A stretch of DNA of 64,000 nucleotides from Karalla daura (lineage: Eukaryota; Chordata; Actinopteri; Chaetodontiformes; Leiognathidae), in NCBI GenBank assembly GCA_029224185.1, contig CM055198.1, positions 23,672,116 through 23,736,115 of the forward strand. The letters run 5' to 3'. A model generated the notes under the pieces. That model saw nothing but the letters and a program-made list of their open reading frames with translations. It had not been told where the DNA came from and ran no database searches. Position numbers and translations under genes: made by a program. This document shows positions 1 through 11,529 of the stretch, piece after piece; the stretch's first letter is position 1; each line of letters starts with the position of its first letter.

Positions 1-385
1 AATCTCAACATGAGGGTAAATAATGTACTGTCCCTGTAAGCAGACACTGTAGTTTATCATCATCATGTCACTTGAGGACACAGGAATGGTGATGCTGTGT
101 ACTCTGGAAACACACAACATGTGGAATATGTGAGCAAGTCTTGAGTTTTAGTGTTTTAGTGTTTGTCTTGATAACTAGTCATTTGATATGTTTTATATTG
201 TTTGTTTTTTGCTTTCTGTTTGTATTATGGAGACTCTGGGAGCAACAAAGTATATTCTGATTCTGACCGTATAAAACAACTTTATCATTTATGTACATCT
301 TTAAGCCTTAAACATCGACGTATGAAATAAATGAAGCACTACATCATGATGGACCACAGAATTAAAGACACATAGGTGTGAAAGG
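1..385. other. Non-coding flank downstream of aipl1
   Basis: This stretch lies beyond the 3' end of aipl1. It is AT-rich with no coding-like frame, and I see no repeat or RNA gene in it. A plus-strand AATAAA occurs near 326-331, but no plus-strand gene is visible to use it. Confidence 0.5.
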
Positions 386-391
386 TTTATT
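386..391 (-). terminator. aipl1 poly(A) signal AATAAA
   Basis: The plus strand reads TTTATT here, which is AATAAA on the minus strand. It lies about 115 bases beyond the aipl1 stop codon (505-507), a normal distance for a short 3' UTR. Cleavage would be expected some 10-30 bases further on, at about 355-375. Confidence 0.6.
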
Positions 392-504
392 CAACATGCT
401 GAACATTCACATTGCTAAGTGCCAGTGCAGAACAGGAAGTTGCTTCATCTTCACCCGCCTCCTCTCTATCTCTGCACCCCTGACCCTTCCTCCACCTCTC
501 CACA

Positions 505-3500
505 TTAAAACATGTCCTTGTACTTCCTCTTGTCCTCCTGGTTCTTCTCCTCCATGCGCATGCTGAGCACAGCCAGCTCTTTCTTGACGGCCTTCTTCAT
601 GCGGGGGTCCAGGTCCAGCACCCTGCTGAAGTCCTGCCGGGCCTCCGCCTCGTTCCACACCTCGCCGTGGGCCTTGGCGCGCAGGAAGAAGGCCTTCATG
701 GTTCCTGGAGGACGCCACACCAACATGTGACTGCGGAGCGTGCTGAATGAACATGGTTTTATTTGCATCTCACTGCTTCACGTTTCTCCTACCTGGGTGC
801 TGGTTGATGATGTCGGTGGTGTGTTCGATGACCTCGTAGTACTCCTCCATGCGCAGCAGACACTGGCAGTAGTTGAGCGTCAAGGTGTTGGCCATCTTCT
901 CCAGCTTCAGCCAGGGAACCTCCCACGCTTTCTCCTGCAGTGAGAGAAGTTAACAACCACATCGCTCCAGTTTGCTCCATCTCGCATGCACGGAAACAAG
1001 CCAATCCTGCACCTTCCTTCCCTGGCATCCTCACCTTTGTCTGAACGTTCTTAATGCAGATGATGGCCTCTTTGTATTTTTGCGTGGCCAGCAGGTACTG
1101 GCCCTGCTTGTAGAGCTTGTTCCCCTGGCCGTGAAGCAGTGGGACCACCTTCAGCCTCTCCTCGTCACTCATAGCCCACGTCTCCCTGTTGTACTCGCTG
1201 GGCTGCTGCACCTGCCGTCACACACACGATCACATGGAAGAGCTTCAGTCGTCCGCACGCTCCGTGGTCTGTGTTTGAAACGTGTATACGACCCAGCTGA
1301 GGCCCTCGTACCCTGATCAGCTCCAGGACAAAGTAGAGAGGTTTGGGCTCCTTCATCAGCTCGTCCAGGTCATCGTAGCCGAGGCTGTGGTAGGAGAACA
1401 TGTTGGCCATACCACAAGAGTGGATTTGCCAGTCGACTGGGTCTTTGCCTTCTGCAATGCGCCGCATACTCTTTGACACAAGCGGATAAACTCCAGTGTG
1501 CTGGAGGGAGAGATGAGAGCATTTAAAATAGATTTACAAAACAATAAGACCTTAGTTTTCCTAGGTTAAGTTCATTCTTTTCAATTATCATTTAATGAAT
1601 CAGGTATTTGATATTTTGTCATTACTTATTTACTATTTGAAAGGTCCTGTACATATACCTGCTCAGCAACAAGGTGATATGGTTCTAACGCTTCATATTG
1701 TACTTACATCCAGATTCATTATTCATTTAACAGTACTCTAATTACTGTAATCCAGCATATTTCCTCGCAGCTGGAAAGGGCAAGCACTCCCTCGGCTGGA
1801 AGCGTCAGACACTACACAACGTATGCAGAGGAGCGTGCGGCGCGGCCATGATGTTCAGGGGGGTGAATAAACGCTCTAAGCCCCATCAAATCTAATCAGA
1901 GTGCCGGGCAGTCAGCGGTGCTGATTCAGCAGGATTCAGAGCCGATTAGGGAAAAGTGAGGCTGCTGCAGATTAATGACAGTGTGCCTCAACCCATCTGG
2001 CTCTGACACACTCAAATAGAAACATGGTCCAGACATAACAAATTATACATTATGTAAGGTACACACACTCATAACACCTGGAACAGGGATTGTCACTCTG
2101 TTATGAAAGGAGCAATCCCAGCTTGCCCTTTGTGTTTTGGCTTTAAATCCATAACTGGGGCACATGAACCTCCACATCTGCACTGTGATGTGTGAACAAA
2201 GTGAGGAGAAACGAACCAACATGAAACCTGTTTAACTGTCCAGCACTCACAATAGTGTCACACCAGAACTCAGCCACCTCCCCGATCCTCATGGAGGACA
2301 GCAGCGTCTCCCAGATGTCCAGTTTGAACATGTTGCCGATCACTATTTCCATGGGTGTCCCCACCACTTTGCTGTCATCGATCACGGTGCGCTCGTCATC
2401 ACACAGCTGGGTGCGGAAGTGGAACGTCACCTGGGGGGGGGGGCATAGTGTGGGAGACAGTGATGTCACAGAGGTCAGACTGTTGGTGCAGGTGATCACA
2501 GAGTCTGGACAATTAAAACTCTCTGAAGGACAAAGGTGACAAGATGTTTTGTTGGGCTGGTGGAGGAGAGACACCTGAGTGTCGGTCTCAGCAAATAACG
2601 TTATGTCATGAACTTCACATAGTCCAGTTATTCAACTGGGCAAACAGACAGACGTGCCGGGCTGCTGGGTTGTGTAACGTCCAGGGAGACAGACGTAGAA
2701 GTATTGAACATAACTGTGTGCACGCTGTGTTGGAAAATGTGCCCTTTCACAAGCCTCTGATGGTGACAGCACCAGGTCTGCAGCACTGTCGAGGAGCTAT
2801 TTCTGAGCAGACGACGTCATCAGCACTGACAAACCCTCAGAGGAACGAAGAAATGCAAAATCATTTCCCACAGAGATATTCAGTCGCTTTGTGCCACAGC
2901 CATTAAGTTTAGACGAAGCTGAAATGCATAAATGAAGCCCCCCCAAAATGTTGTCCTCTATTAGCCTCTACTGGCTGTCAGGGGAACTGCAACAACATAA
3001 ACGCGCCTCGTCTCAACAGTCGACTGCAGTCACTTAAAATTGCTCACGAAAATTAAATCCATAAATCTCAATAAATGAATTCGAGCAGACAGAGGAATAA
3101 GATCAATCGTGTGTTCACGTGAGGCCTGTTGCTTATCACTCCACATGCTGCAAATGAGATGCACCAAAGACAGACAACCATATATTACATAATTTAAATG
3201 AGAAAGAGAGAGGGGGAGAGAGAGAGAGATAGATAGAGAGAGAGAGAACAACTTCATATCCATGTTAAGTCTAACTGTCAAAGGCAGGACTGTAAAACAG
3301 TAAATATTTGATGCTTTGCAGTCATTCTCCTCCAGCGTAGAAAAAAGCGCTTGTTGCCTCGTCCCTGCATGATGCACAGTGTGAACCACTGTTTGCAAAT
3401 TTAATCATGTTAAGAACATGAAAACCATCTTTGTGTGATAGTCTCGCCATCTTTTATTCATCGAGATAAAGTGCATAGCATCCTTTGATTTAGAAATTCA

Positions 3501-3562
3501 ACGGTTCAATTGGATACGTTAACTGCCTGGTAAGCATGCAGCATGGTAAACTGGCTGATGTG

Positions 3563-3608
<46 letters not shown>

Positions 3609-3726
3609 TGGCCTACAGTACCTTTGCCCCAGTGATGAACTTTGGGATGTCGCCTGTGCCCCCGTACATGATGGTTTTCTTGATTCCCTCTGTGCCGAGC
3701 AGCATTGTGTCCTCCATGTCTGACAT
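505..3726 (-). CDS. aipl1: Aryl hydrocarbon receptor-interacting protein-like 1 (AIPL1), six coding exons, complete
   Basis: AIPL1 is the photoreceptor HSP90 co-chaperone needed to fold and assemble the rod and cone phosphodiesterase PDE6. Its FKBP-like domain binds the prenyl tails of PDE6 subunits and its TPR domain binds HSP90. The coding exons on the minus strand are 3622-3726, 2251-2430, 1312-1500, 1035-1211, 793-934 and 505-704. Every intron has GT...AG ends and the phases join without a break. They total 993 nt, giving 330 residues. Residues about 1-158 form the FKBP-like part, with ERTVIDDSKVVGTPMEIVIG and GNMFKLDIWETLLSSMRIGE, then MRRIAEGKDPVDW. Residues about 159-330 form the TPR part, with LHGQGNKLYKQGQY, LNYCQCLLRMEEYYEVIEHT and MKAFFLRAKAHGEVWNEAEA. 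The start is the first of two nearby ATGs (MSDMEDTMLL). AIPL1 is preferred over AIP because of the WCDTI, SCGMANMFSYHSLGY and TPR-linker matches. The protein ends at KYKDMF and lacks the proline-rich tail of primate AIPL1, as expected outside primates. Teleosts may carry duplicates, so an a/b suffix cannot be assigned. Confidence 0.96.
3200..3248. repeat. GA-rich simple repeat in aipl1 intron 1
   Basis: Imperfect (GA)n with GATA interruptions, lying inside the first intron of aipl1. Confidence 0.85.
3565..3607. repeat. (GT)n microsatellite beside the aipl1 exon 1 donor
   Basis: About 21 GT units. The run ends only 14 bases from exon 1 (3622-3726), so on the transcript it is a CA repeat directly after the first 5' splice site. 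Intronic CA repeats can bind hnRNP L; any effect here is inference. Confidence 0.9.
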
Positions 3727-3900
3727 CTTTTTTTTGCTGTTTTTCTCACCTTCTATTTACACACAAAACGCAGTAGATGGAGTACATGTATGGCGTGTGG
3801 AGCGCAACATTTATTACAGGGTGTGAATGTCTGGGAGGCGTTGCTCCTGGTGGATTAGGTCGGGCAGGGATAATGAGATTAGAACCTTCTCCACCTCTCC
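3727..3900 (-). promoter_or_regulatory. aipl1 proximal promoter / 5' UTR with CRX/OTX-like sites
   Basis: This is the sequence immediately upstream of the aipl1 ATG. It contains GGATTA at 3852-3857 and AGATTA at 3876-3881 on the plus strand, with TAAT at 3871-3874 between them. TAATCC/GGATTA is the core recognised by CRX and OTX homeodomain proteins that drive photoreceptor genes. AIPL1 is photoreceptor-enriched, so the cluster is a sensible candidate element. No clear TATA box was seen. The exact transcription start is not visible. Confidence 0.35.
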
Positions 3901-4304
3901 TTATGTTCATCATACAGCGTCGCATCATGCTCAGCACTTTCTCCCAAAGCGTCTCAGAAGCATCCAGAAAGCGTGAGAAACAGGGTCAGAAGGTGTATCT
4001 ATTCATGCTGGTGAGAATGATAACGCCAACCTGGTTTGAAGTACAAAATGAAAGTGTGTGTGTGTGTGTGTGAGGGACAGAGAGGGAGAGAAAAAGTGAG
4101 AAAAAGTAGGAGAAAGAAAGAAAGAAAACAAACACAAATATGTCTGTGAGCGTAGGACATGGTTTCCATTCCAGAGGAAATTTCCTGGATTTATGTGGAT
4201 GTGGTGATCTGAACAACACCAAGAATACTGAGAAATGGTGGAGCAGACAATTACTGTATGGACTCCTTGACCTTGCCTATTAAACATCTGTCTCCCATCT
4301 GGCC

Positions 4305-4306
<2 letters not shown>

Positions 4307-4369
<63 letters not shown>
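4307..4369. repeat. (TG)n microsatellite
   Basis: About 31 uninterrupted TG units. A shorter TG run lies at 4054-4072, followed by a GA/AAG-rich purine stretch to about 4130. The rest of 3900-5390 has no recognisable gene. Confidence 0.95.
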
Positions 4370-4372
<3 letters not shown>

Positions 4373-5389
4373 CCAAGGCTCCTGTAGTGTTTGCTAACAA
4401 AGTCTGTAAGCAGTTTGAGGGGGCAATTATTCTCAAACATTACCCAGTGTTAATGCTTTATTCCGGACTAATTGCACAAATAGAAAACCCCATAACTGCA
4501 TCTTGGCAGGGCCCACAATTGTGTAACTTTACAGCTTTGTGTTTCCTCTGAGGAGAGACGTGGAGGAGGCACGTATTTCATCATGGACTATCAGACAAGG
4601 CTGCTGTCTTATCTCTGTTCAAATAAGTCCCCCTATCCTTGGAAAGTGCTGCAACATACCATCAAGTTTGCCTTTTTTTCCACTGGTGTGACAAACAGGA
4701 TTTCGCAACAGTTTGGTATGTACTTGGCTGCACTCCAAGCACAGGCTGTGAGCAGATAGCACGCTCTCTTGTGGACAAGGTTGGCAGTGCAGGAGAGTGT
4801 GCTCCCTCTGCTTTGACTGGCTCTGGGCTTTGATGCCTTGCTCCTGACAGTGTTGCAGGGCTCTGCTGGAGCTGGAGGGCGGAGGCAGGGAACACACTCT
4901 GGTGTGACAGGTGCTCAGTCTATCACAGGACATGCACACACACCATTCACTCACACCTTGGGCCAATTGAGATTCTAGAGTAGGTTTAGAGTCTCCAGTT
5001 TACCTTAACATGTTGTCTGGATAGAACGGAAGAGTAGCAAACCTGGGGGTTGATCTCAAGCTCCTCTGGCTTTGAATTGACAGAGACATCCACCAAACTA
5101 CAGCCTCTGTGAGACCAGAGGAGACCAGAGGAGATTTAATCCAGCTAGACTTGATGCCCCAGACTTGGTGATAAAGATCCTGCAGTGGACGCTGCAGCAG
5201 AGCGGATTCATCAGCAGCATCATTATAATATTAATGGCAGCGTGTGTGAATAATTTAGAAAATACAGGTTCTCTCTGGAAACGCTGGGTCCACTGTGGCG
5301 TGCTTCTCTTGGATGACAGGTTTGCGTTGCTATAGTGACGGCCCTTTGCGTCATTACTATATCTGCGGGTTAAAACCCATGAAAAGAAG

Positions 5390-5660
5390 AAGACACAGCT
5401 GTGACGGGGGGCCTGCCTCTGTAACCCCGGCTGGGCTGCGTCAGCAGCAGGGGACCCCACCAGCCTGCGACCTGTTGGAGGAAACGCTGCCTGTGCTGAG
5501 TGGCTCTGTGTCGGGGGGGTGACTCACAGCGCCCGCGTCACGCCGCCTACACCTCTCTGCCGCTCTGCTCCGTCTGCACGGCGTGGGGAACGGACCGGAC
5601 CAGTGAGCCCAGCCACAGGCAGCACTGGGAGGGCAGGTTCAGCAGGAGGTGCACCCCGGC
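5390..5660. promoter_or_regulatory. CpG-richer patch, possible regulatory element
   Basis: This stretch is clearly richer in G, C and CpG than its flanks, for example the GCGCCCGCGTCACGCCGCC section near 5529-5547. No TATA or CCAAT box and no convincing coding frame was found, so it may be a small CpG island, an enhancer, or simple GC heterogeneity. Confidence 0.2.
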
Positions 5661-5952
5661 CTCCATCACATTTAGCCCTGCTGGAAACCCATCGCTGATG
5701 CATTAGTTCCACTTTAAACAGGTCATACTCTATTTCTGGAAAGTACAGTCATGGGTTTCCTGGGGAGGAGCCGGTTCACTGTGTAAAAGCCATTCATTCA
5801 TATGCATAACGCATGGAGGAGGACTCCTTCCGTGACGCACTGCATATACGCACATAGCATAATGTTTATGAATGTGTAAACCTTTTGTGCTGCTCCAGCG
5901 GTGGGAAGGAGGCTCAGTGAGACGGAGGGAAAGAGGGGGAGGGCGAGATGAA

Positions 5953-6009
5953 GTGTGAGAGAGGGAGAGAGAGAGAGAGGGAGAGAGAGAATGTCTCTCT
6001 CTCTCTCCC
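5953..6009. repeat. GA tract followed by CT tract (inverted simple repeat)
   Basis: A (GA)-rich run of about 35 bases is followed after a few bases by a (CT)-rich run at about 5994-6008. The two are near-complementary and could form a hairpin or cruciform. Purine/pyrimidine mirror tracts of this kind can also form triplex DNA. Confidence 0.8.
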
Positions 6010-6108
6010 TGCTGTCAGGTTGACATGAGGAGCTGACCCAGCAGATCTGAAAGGAAGAAGAACATGCAATAAGAGCAGAGCTGGGTCATTATGCAGGGTG
6101 GCAAGGCC

Positions 6109-6161
6109 ACACACACACACACATACGCACACACAGACACACACGCACACACGCACACACA

Positions 6162-6206
<45 letters not shown>
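6109..6206. repeat. (CA)n compound microsatellite
   Basis: About 98 bp of CA repeat with CATACG, CAGA and CACG interruptions in the first half and a pure second half. Confidence 0.95.
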
Positions 6207-6207
<1 letters not shown>

Positions 6208-6586
6208 GACTCTGCAGCAGATATATGGCAGACGTTCATCGAGCAGAACCTGATGCTTGAAACAGTTCAAACAGTTGTTGAATCTTTAACAACCTCTGGC
6301 ACCAGCGTACAAATGTTACATGAATGGATGAATGAATGAATGGCTCATGTTGCACATTTGCACTGTGTGTAACGTATAGTCACACGTATAATATCGTTGC
6401 ATTGACACATCATTTTATCTTAATTTTATTTTTGCTCTGCCTTGACTCGCCTGCAGACTGCAGTCCATCTAACAATCAGGAAGACTTCTAATAATTATTA
6501 TTGTAGGCAAATCTTCTGAACATCTCCTACACCACTGACACATAAACACACAAATTAGGACCATGGGACCATCTCCTCAGTGTGTT

Positions 6587-6588
<2 letters not shown>

Positions 6589-6620
<32 letters not shown>

Positions 6621-6692
6621 TCAGGTTGAAAAGAAGTGACAGGGCGAAGGGCAACATGGTGAATCACACTCTCCCTGGCCACTTCCATGGAG

Positions 6693-6723
<31 letters not shown>
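6589..6723. repeat. TG run and CA run in inverted arrangement
   Basis: (TG)n at 6589-6619 and (CA)n at 6696-6723 are separated by 76 bases. A transcript through both could fold into a stem of roughly 14 dinucleotide pairs. Nothing coding lies between them. Confidence 0.85.
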
Positions 6724-6727
<4 letters not shown>

Positions 6728-8994
6728 AGCCTAGCAGAAAACAGTCTCTCGGGCACAGCGAGGGTTTATGCGTCCAGACTGTAATGAGTTTTTGGGTTGC
6801 TGGACGTCAGCCAGCGTTTCTTTCATGCTGCTATATGTCGGAGCTGTGGCTCTGAATGCCAGTCAGCGTCGGGCTGTCACTCAGAGTTATGTTAATGACA
6901 GCCTGCCTGAACAGGTGAGGAAGCTGAGGACGGACTGGATAACAGCTGTGCAACATAACACACAGTTATTTATCTCAGAAGAGAAGCATGCCAAGCACAA
7001 AGTCATGCTGGTAAGGTAACACTTGATCATGTTACCTGGACAAGGGAACAGGGAAAGTCTCTGAGCCGACCTGCCATTTCTCCTGTTTGTAGTTCTCAGC
7101 TTCTTGATGTCACTTTGCCTCTGCAGTCATATGAAGTTGTTCACTGATCATCCTGTGAGTGGCACATGACAATCAGATGAGTGTGAATGAACAGATTAGT
7201 AACGTCCAGGCTCAACAAACTGTCTCATTCCTGAGAATGAATGACAAAGGAAAAAAGATGAATGAGAATGAGTTAAAGTTATTTGTTTTTACTCCTCTAT
7301 TTTGGCAGATTAGGGAGTTAAATTCTTCAGATTTCCAGCCCATCCTTCCTATTTCCTCTGAAGCTTCAATAGGATAAGTGAGATGGCAGCGGTTCAATCG
7401 CGCTGGTCCTCTCCTCCAGGCACACAGGATTTCATGTTTGGATCTTTTATTCAACCTATTCCGCTGTGTGTATGTGTGCTTGTTGATCACAAAATGGAGC
7501 AAAGCTGCACGCGCAGCTTTCATTCATGCATTACAGATGTCTGTGGAATTTCAACAAGCAGCCCTTCACTAAATATCCCAGCAATATATCTGCTCAGTTA
7601 TGGGACATGTAACTGTATCTGTTCATCACCAGATCGCTCACATGTTCATGTTATGGTCATATGCAGTTCCAGTATTAGCACTACATTAGCACTTATTTCT
7701 AGACTTTTATTTCTTTGTCGGTCACAGACCTACAAAGAGGGAATAACACACAACAGAAACACATCCTACAAAGACTATGTTCTATAGCAGCGTTAATACT
7801 GGAACGAGCATGAGAAAATAGATATTTAACACACGCCCATCTGCTAGTGTTTCCATATTAAACTAGTTGGGGGAAGGAGTCCAGTGCAGGCCGTGCAGTG
7901 GTATCCCTCTCGCTGTGTAAATCCAGTCAGTCCACAAAGTCAAACACAGCTCTGATTTATGGAAAACAGCCGACATGAGCAGGCAGGGATGGTCAGAGGT
8001 CACAGGCACTGCTCTCCGGCCCTGCAGTACCTTTTACGGCCAAAGGGAGGACTGCTGGATAGCTCATTATGTATGTCTGTGCATATCTGTATGCATGTGT
8101 GTGTGTGTGTGCTGTAGCTGTCCTGACTTGCAGAATTCTCAGGAACAGCCTGCACCACAGTCCTGTGAAGTCATGCAGCCGGTAATGACAGGCGAGAAGT
8201 TTCTGGAATTGCACATTAGCTCAGATTCCCGAAGTGCACACATCCACTGCTTCTCTTAAATTACTTGCACATTGCACTTAATGCAGCCTCCACGGATGGA
8301 AAATACCGCAGAAAGACGCTGGGCGCTAACTGATTATTTCCTCTTGCATTCTATACACTGTAATCGTTTTAGCCTGTGCACAAGGGTCACTATTGTTTTG
8401 CTCTGATATTCTCGGCTCTGTCCTAATCCCCGCTCTCGTCAGAGCTGCTGGCCTTTGGATCCGTGGCTCTTCCCAGCCTCAGCCTCCCCCTGCCCGGGCC
8501 CCTGCCGTCCTGCTCTCTGCCTGGCCTCGACCTTTCGCTACATACCAGAACACATAGCAGCCAGGACAAAGGGCAAAGGCACGACACGTAAACACACTGG
8601 TACGCTTCAGGCCAGCAGCCTGCTTCCAGCGCACACACTGGTACGACAGCACAGGAAGCACTGGAACCAGGTCTGTGATGTACTGTGAAAAGAGGGTAGA
8701 AAACTTCAAGTGAATGCACGCACACACACACACACACACACACAGACGCTCACTCACTCACTCAGCTCTCACAGTTCACTTCACAGTTCACACATTCACA
8801 GGAGCTGGGTTTCCCATGGCTACCAGCTGGCTGCAGGAGAATATTCCGGGATAGAAGTCAGGCCCAGCAGATAAACGACGGCCGTCCTACGCTCATGATC
8901 GTAGCAGACACACTCGGAAAATATCAATATATCAATGCACTCTCTCAGCTACAACTCACCTGCAACTCTAAAATGATATTTTCCTGATATGATA
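6724..8994. other. Non-coding interval, no gene seen
   Basis: No spliced or intact gene is recognisable. The open frames here (for example 7378-7787 and 7975-8259) lack family motifs and look random. Short GT (about 8097-8111) and CA (about 8719-8743) microsatellites are the only clear structure. Confidence 0.5.
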
Positions 8995-9232
8995 GACGGT
9001 GACACAGTGGTTAGTGAACAGCACTGTCGCCTCTCAGCAAGATGGGCCCTGGTTTGATTCCTGTTTAGACTGAGCATGCATGGGTTTCCTCGCTCTGCTC
9101 TCCTCCCATAAACATGCATTAAGCTCCACTGGAGACTGGCTAGGTTTGAGTGGATGGGACGAGTTTGTCCTGTGATAGACTGCAGGTCTGTCCAGGATAT
9201 ATTCTCTGTGCAGTAATGGATGGATGGACAAT
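8995..9232 (+). mobile_element. tRNA-derived fish SINE remnant (DANA/mermaid/V-SINE-like)
   Basis: The head carries A-box-like sequence (cagtggttagtgaacagc) and B-box-like sequence (ggtttgattcc), as in tRNA-derived SINEs. The body follows the family layout: gggtttcctc, a cluster around aaacatgcatt, and a tail with tgatagactgcaggtctgtc. It ends in ATGGATGGATGG repeats. This is the most complete copy in the window. The family name is from memory and the copy is diverged. Confidence 0.6.
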
Positions 9233-10940
9233 AGTTCACTTCAAAAAAGCAAAGCGTACTGATTATGCACTGAAGCAAAGGCCATGCTAGCTTTACTCTT
9301 AGTCCATGATTTGCATGAAGTCTCACAGTTAGCCTGATATTACACCAGTTTTTATATGTATTCAATCATTTTAAGGGAATTCACTTTGTAACGCTGTAGT
9401 TTGCAGCCCTTACCATCAACAAGCCCTATAAAGTAATAGTAATAGTAGCAAAGCTTCACTTCTCATCTGTTTAGCTGCCTAACATTATTTAAGGCCTCGG
9501 ATTATACTCCAAGATGTGACTTTCAAAGAATCTGCTACCAAATAACCATTGTATCAGATGTTAATGGACAGTGTCGTTTTGATGAGACTCTGACAAAGAC
9601 AAGACAAATCCTGCTGTGGCCATGCTGCGAGTTAATAGAGCTGATTGACCTCCTGGACTTGCGGTACCTGCCCTGCAGACACCTAATCCCACTGTTTACC
9701 TACAACAAAGGGTTCCCAACACCTGTGCTGCAAACAGTATGCAAAAGAGGCGCATGCACACAGACTGACATCACGAGACAGCTGCACAAGAGAATCCCAA
9801 CATCAGAGCGCTGGAAATCCATCCTGGCCACTGTCTGACCTGAATCTGAGGAAAACTAGAACCAGACTAAAAAAATAGAATAAAATCAGACAGTGATGGT
9901 GGCAGTGACACCGCATTGTGACATTCATTCACCTCATTCATTCTTCATAACTGAGAGAACACACACATAACTTTAGATAAGACGCAAAGCAGATTTGATT
10001 AACATCTCAGATAGATGACAAGTATAGAGTTGCATTTATTAAATGGGCTGCTCAGGTGTTAAACTGGCATTATTATTCATGTAGTTATTCCACAGTCATG
10101 GTAGAATCTGATAGCTGGTGGAAGTGAAACAACCTTCATGTCTTTGCCAGCTGATAAATGAAATCTCTTCCACTTATAGTTTGTCTCCCACAGCACTGTC
10201 TATCCTTTCCTGTTTTGCCGTGAAGTCATCCTATTACACGACCAGGCCTGTGCTACTGCCATTACTCATTGTTTGGAGCAGTTGTTTAAAGCGCTGTGCT
10301 GTGATGAAGCTATGTGGCCGTGCCGTATTGACCTTTCGTGCCGGGCCGGCGGGGATATGAGAGGGGGAAGTGAGATATTGAATGTGATTGAAGTGCAGCC
10401 AACAGAGAGCGACAGGATCGACCTGAGTATTTCCCCCAACAAGCCGGTCTAATCTGTTGGTTGGACCAGGTCAAGGGATTAAATGGGTGCTGTGCAGCGG
10501 CCATCCTGTCTGCCCTCGATGCACTTAACCTGGCCTTAAGACGGCGTCTACCTGTCCAGAGGCTGGAGGATGAGGCTACGAAAAGACGCTGCAGAAAAGT
10601 AGAACTTGTAAAACAAAACACCAAGTTTGGACTGCAGTGAAAGATTGTATTGTTTTATTCATCGTCCTTGGAATTCTACAGAGTTTGTTTTATTGATACA
10701 ATTATGTTATTCCTGGTGGTAACAAAATCATCTCAGCCCCTGTGGCCACCAGCAACTTGGAGGAGGAATGAAACAGGGCTGCTCCCTGAAAACTGGCAAA
10801 AAGTGGTGGTGTGTGTGGGCTGGTTTTAACTCAAGATGCTAAGAACGAAAACATGAAAAACCATCATGAGCAGTGTTCCAACCTGCGAGGCGACGTCAGT
10901 CTGTGCGTTCAGCCTCCACCTCCACCTCGAGGCGGACCGT
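9233..10940. other. Non-coding interval, no gene seen
   Basis: I see no coding exon, RNA gene or long repeat. Frames at 10118-10360 and 10310-10624 show no family motif. Confidence 0.45.
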
Positions 10941-11330
10941 CGGTCTTTAAAAGGAGACTGGAGCTGTGCTGCTTCGGAGCTCTGGAGCTAAACCAAGTTA
11001 TGTGAATAATGCATCGATCCCAGCTTTACAGTATCACAGTCCACTGTTACACTCTGCATGACTGAACACAAACCCACTGAACTTGGAAGTCTGCGCTAGC
11101 ACTCCCGGCACAGATTATCCACTCAGAAGCCCTCTTTTCAAATGCAATGTCATTTCCGAGCGGAGCACGGCGCGGAGATGGGCAGACGGCCGGCGGGAGC
11201 GGCGGGCGGCTGCTCGGCCTGCTGGGAGGCGGCAGCGGCTTCTGAGGCGCTCTAATGCGGACCATGTGCTCGCAGAGGGCAGAGCGGCCGCCGCCGACCT
11301 GCTCCTCATGAGAAACTATTGACAATTTCC
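10941..11330. promoter_or_regulatory. GC/CpG-rich patch with upstream TTTAAAAG motif
   Basis: A TTTAAAAG (TATA-like) motif near 10946 is followed by a CpG-dense block at about 11150-11310 with GGCGGGCGG-type and GGCCGCCGCCG-type sequence. The longest plus-strand ATG frame inside the CpG block stops after 25 codons, so no protein is claimed. It could be a first non-coding exon with promoter, or an isolated CpG island. Confidence 0.25.
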
Positions 11331-11382
11331 TCAAGTATGCGTGAGATGCACACAGAGGAGGACACTCCCAGATCTCTCTCCC

Positions 11383-11383
11383 T

Positions 11384-11418
<35 letters not shown>

Positions 11419-11445
11419 CAAACACACACACACACACACACACAC
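11383..11445. repeat. (CT)n then (CA)n compound microsatellite
   Basis: (CT) run at about 11383-11416, then (CA) at about 11422-11445, directly after the CpG-rich patch. Confidence 0.9.
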
Positions 11446-11529
11446 TCAGAGGCACACACTTTTTCCATCCTCGGGAGGTTGTCGCATGCAGCTAAAAGCA
11501 AAGGTCACCGTCCTCTCACGTGGTGAGCA

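Noticed and set aside
505..3726. AIP instead of AIPL1 as the identity of the first gene
   Set aside because: The WCDTI, NMFSYHSLGY and EAIICIKN regions fit AIPL1 better than AIP, and the protein ends without the AIP-type C-terminus.
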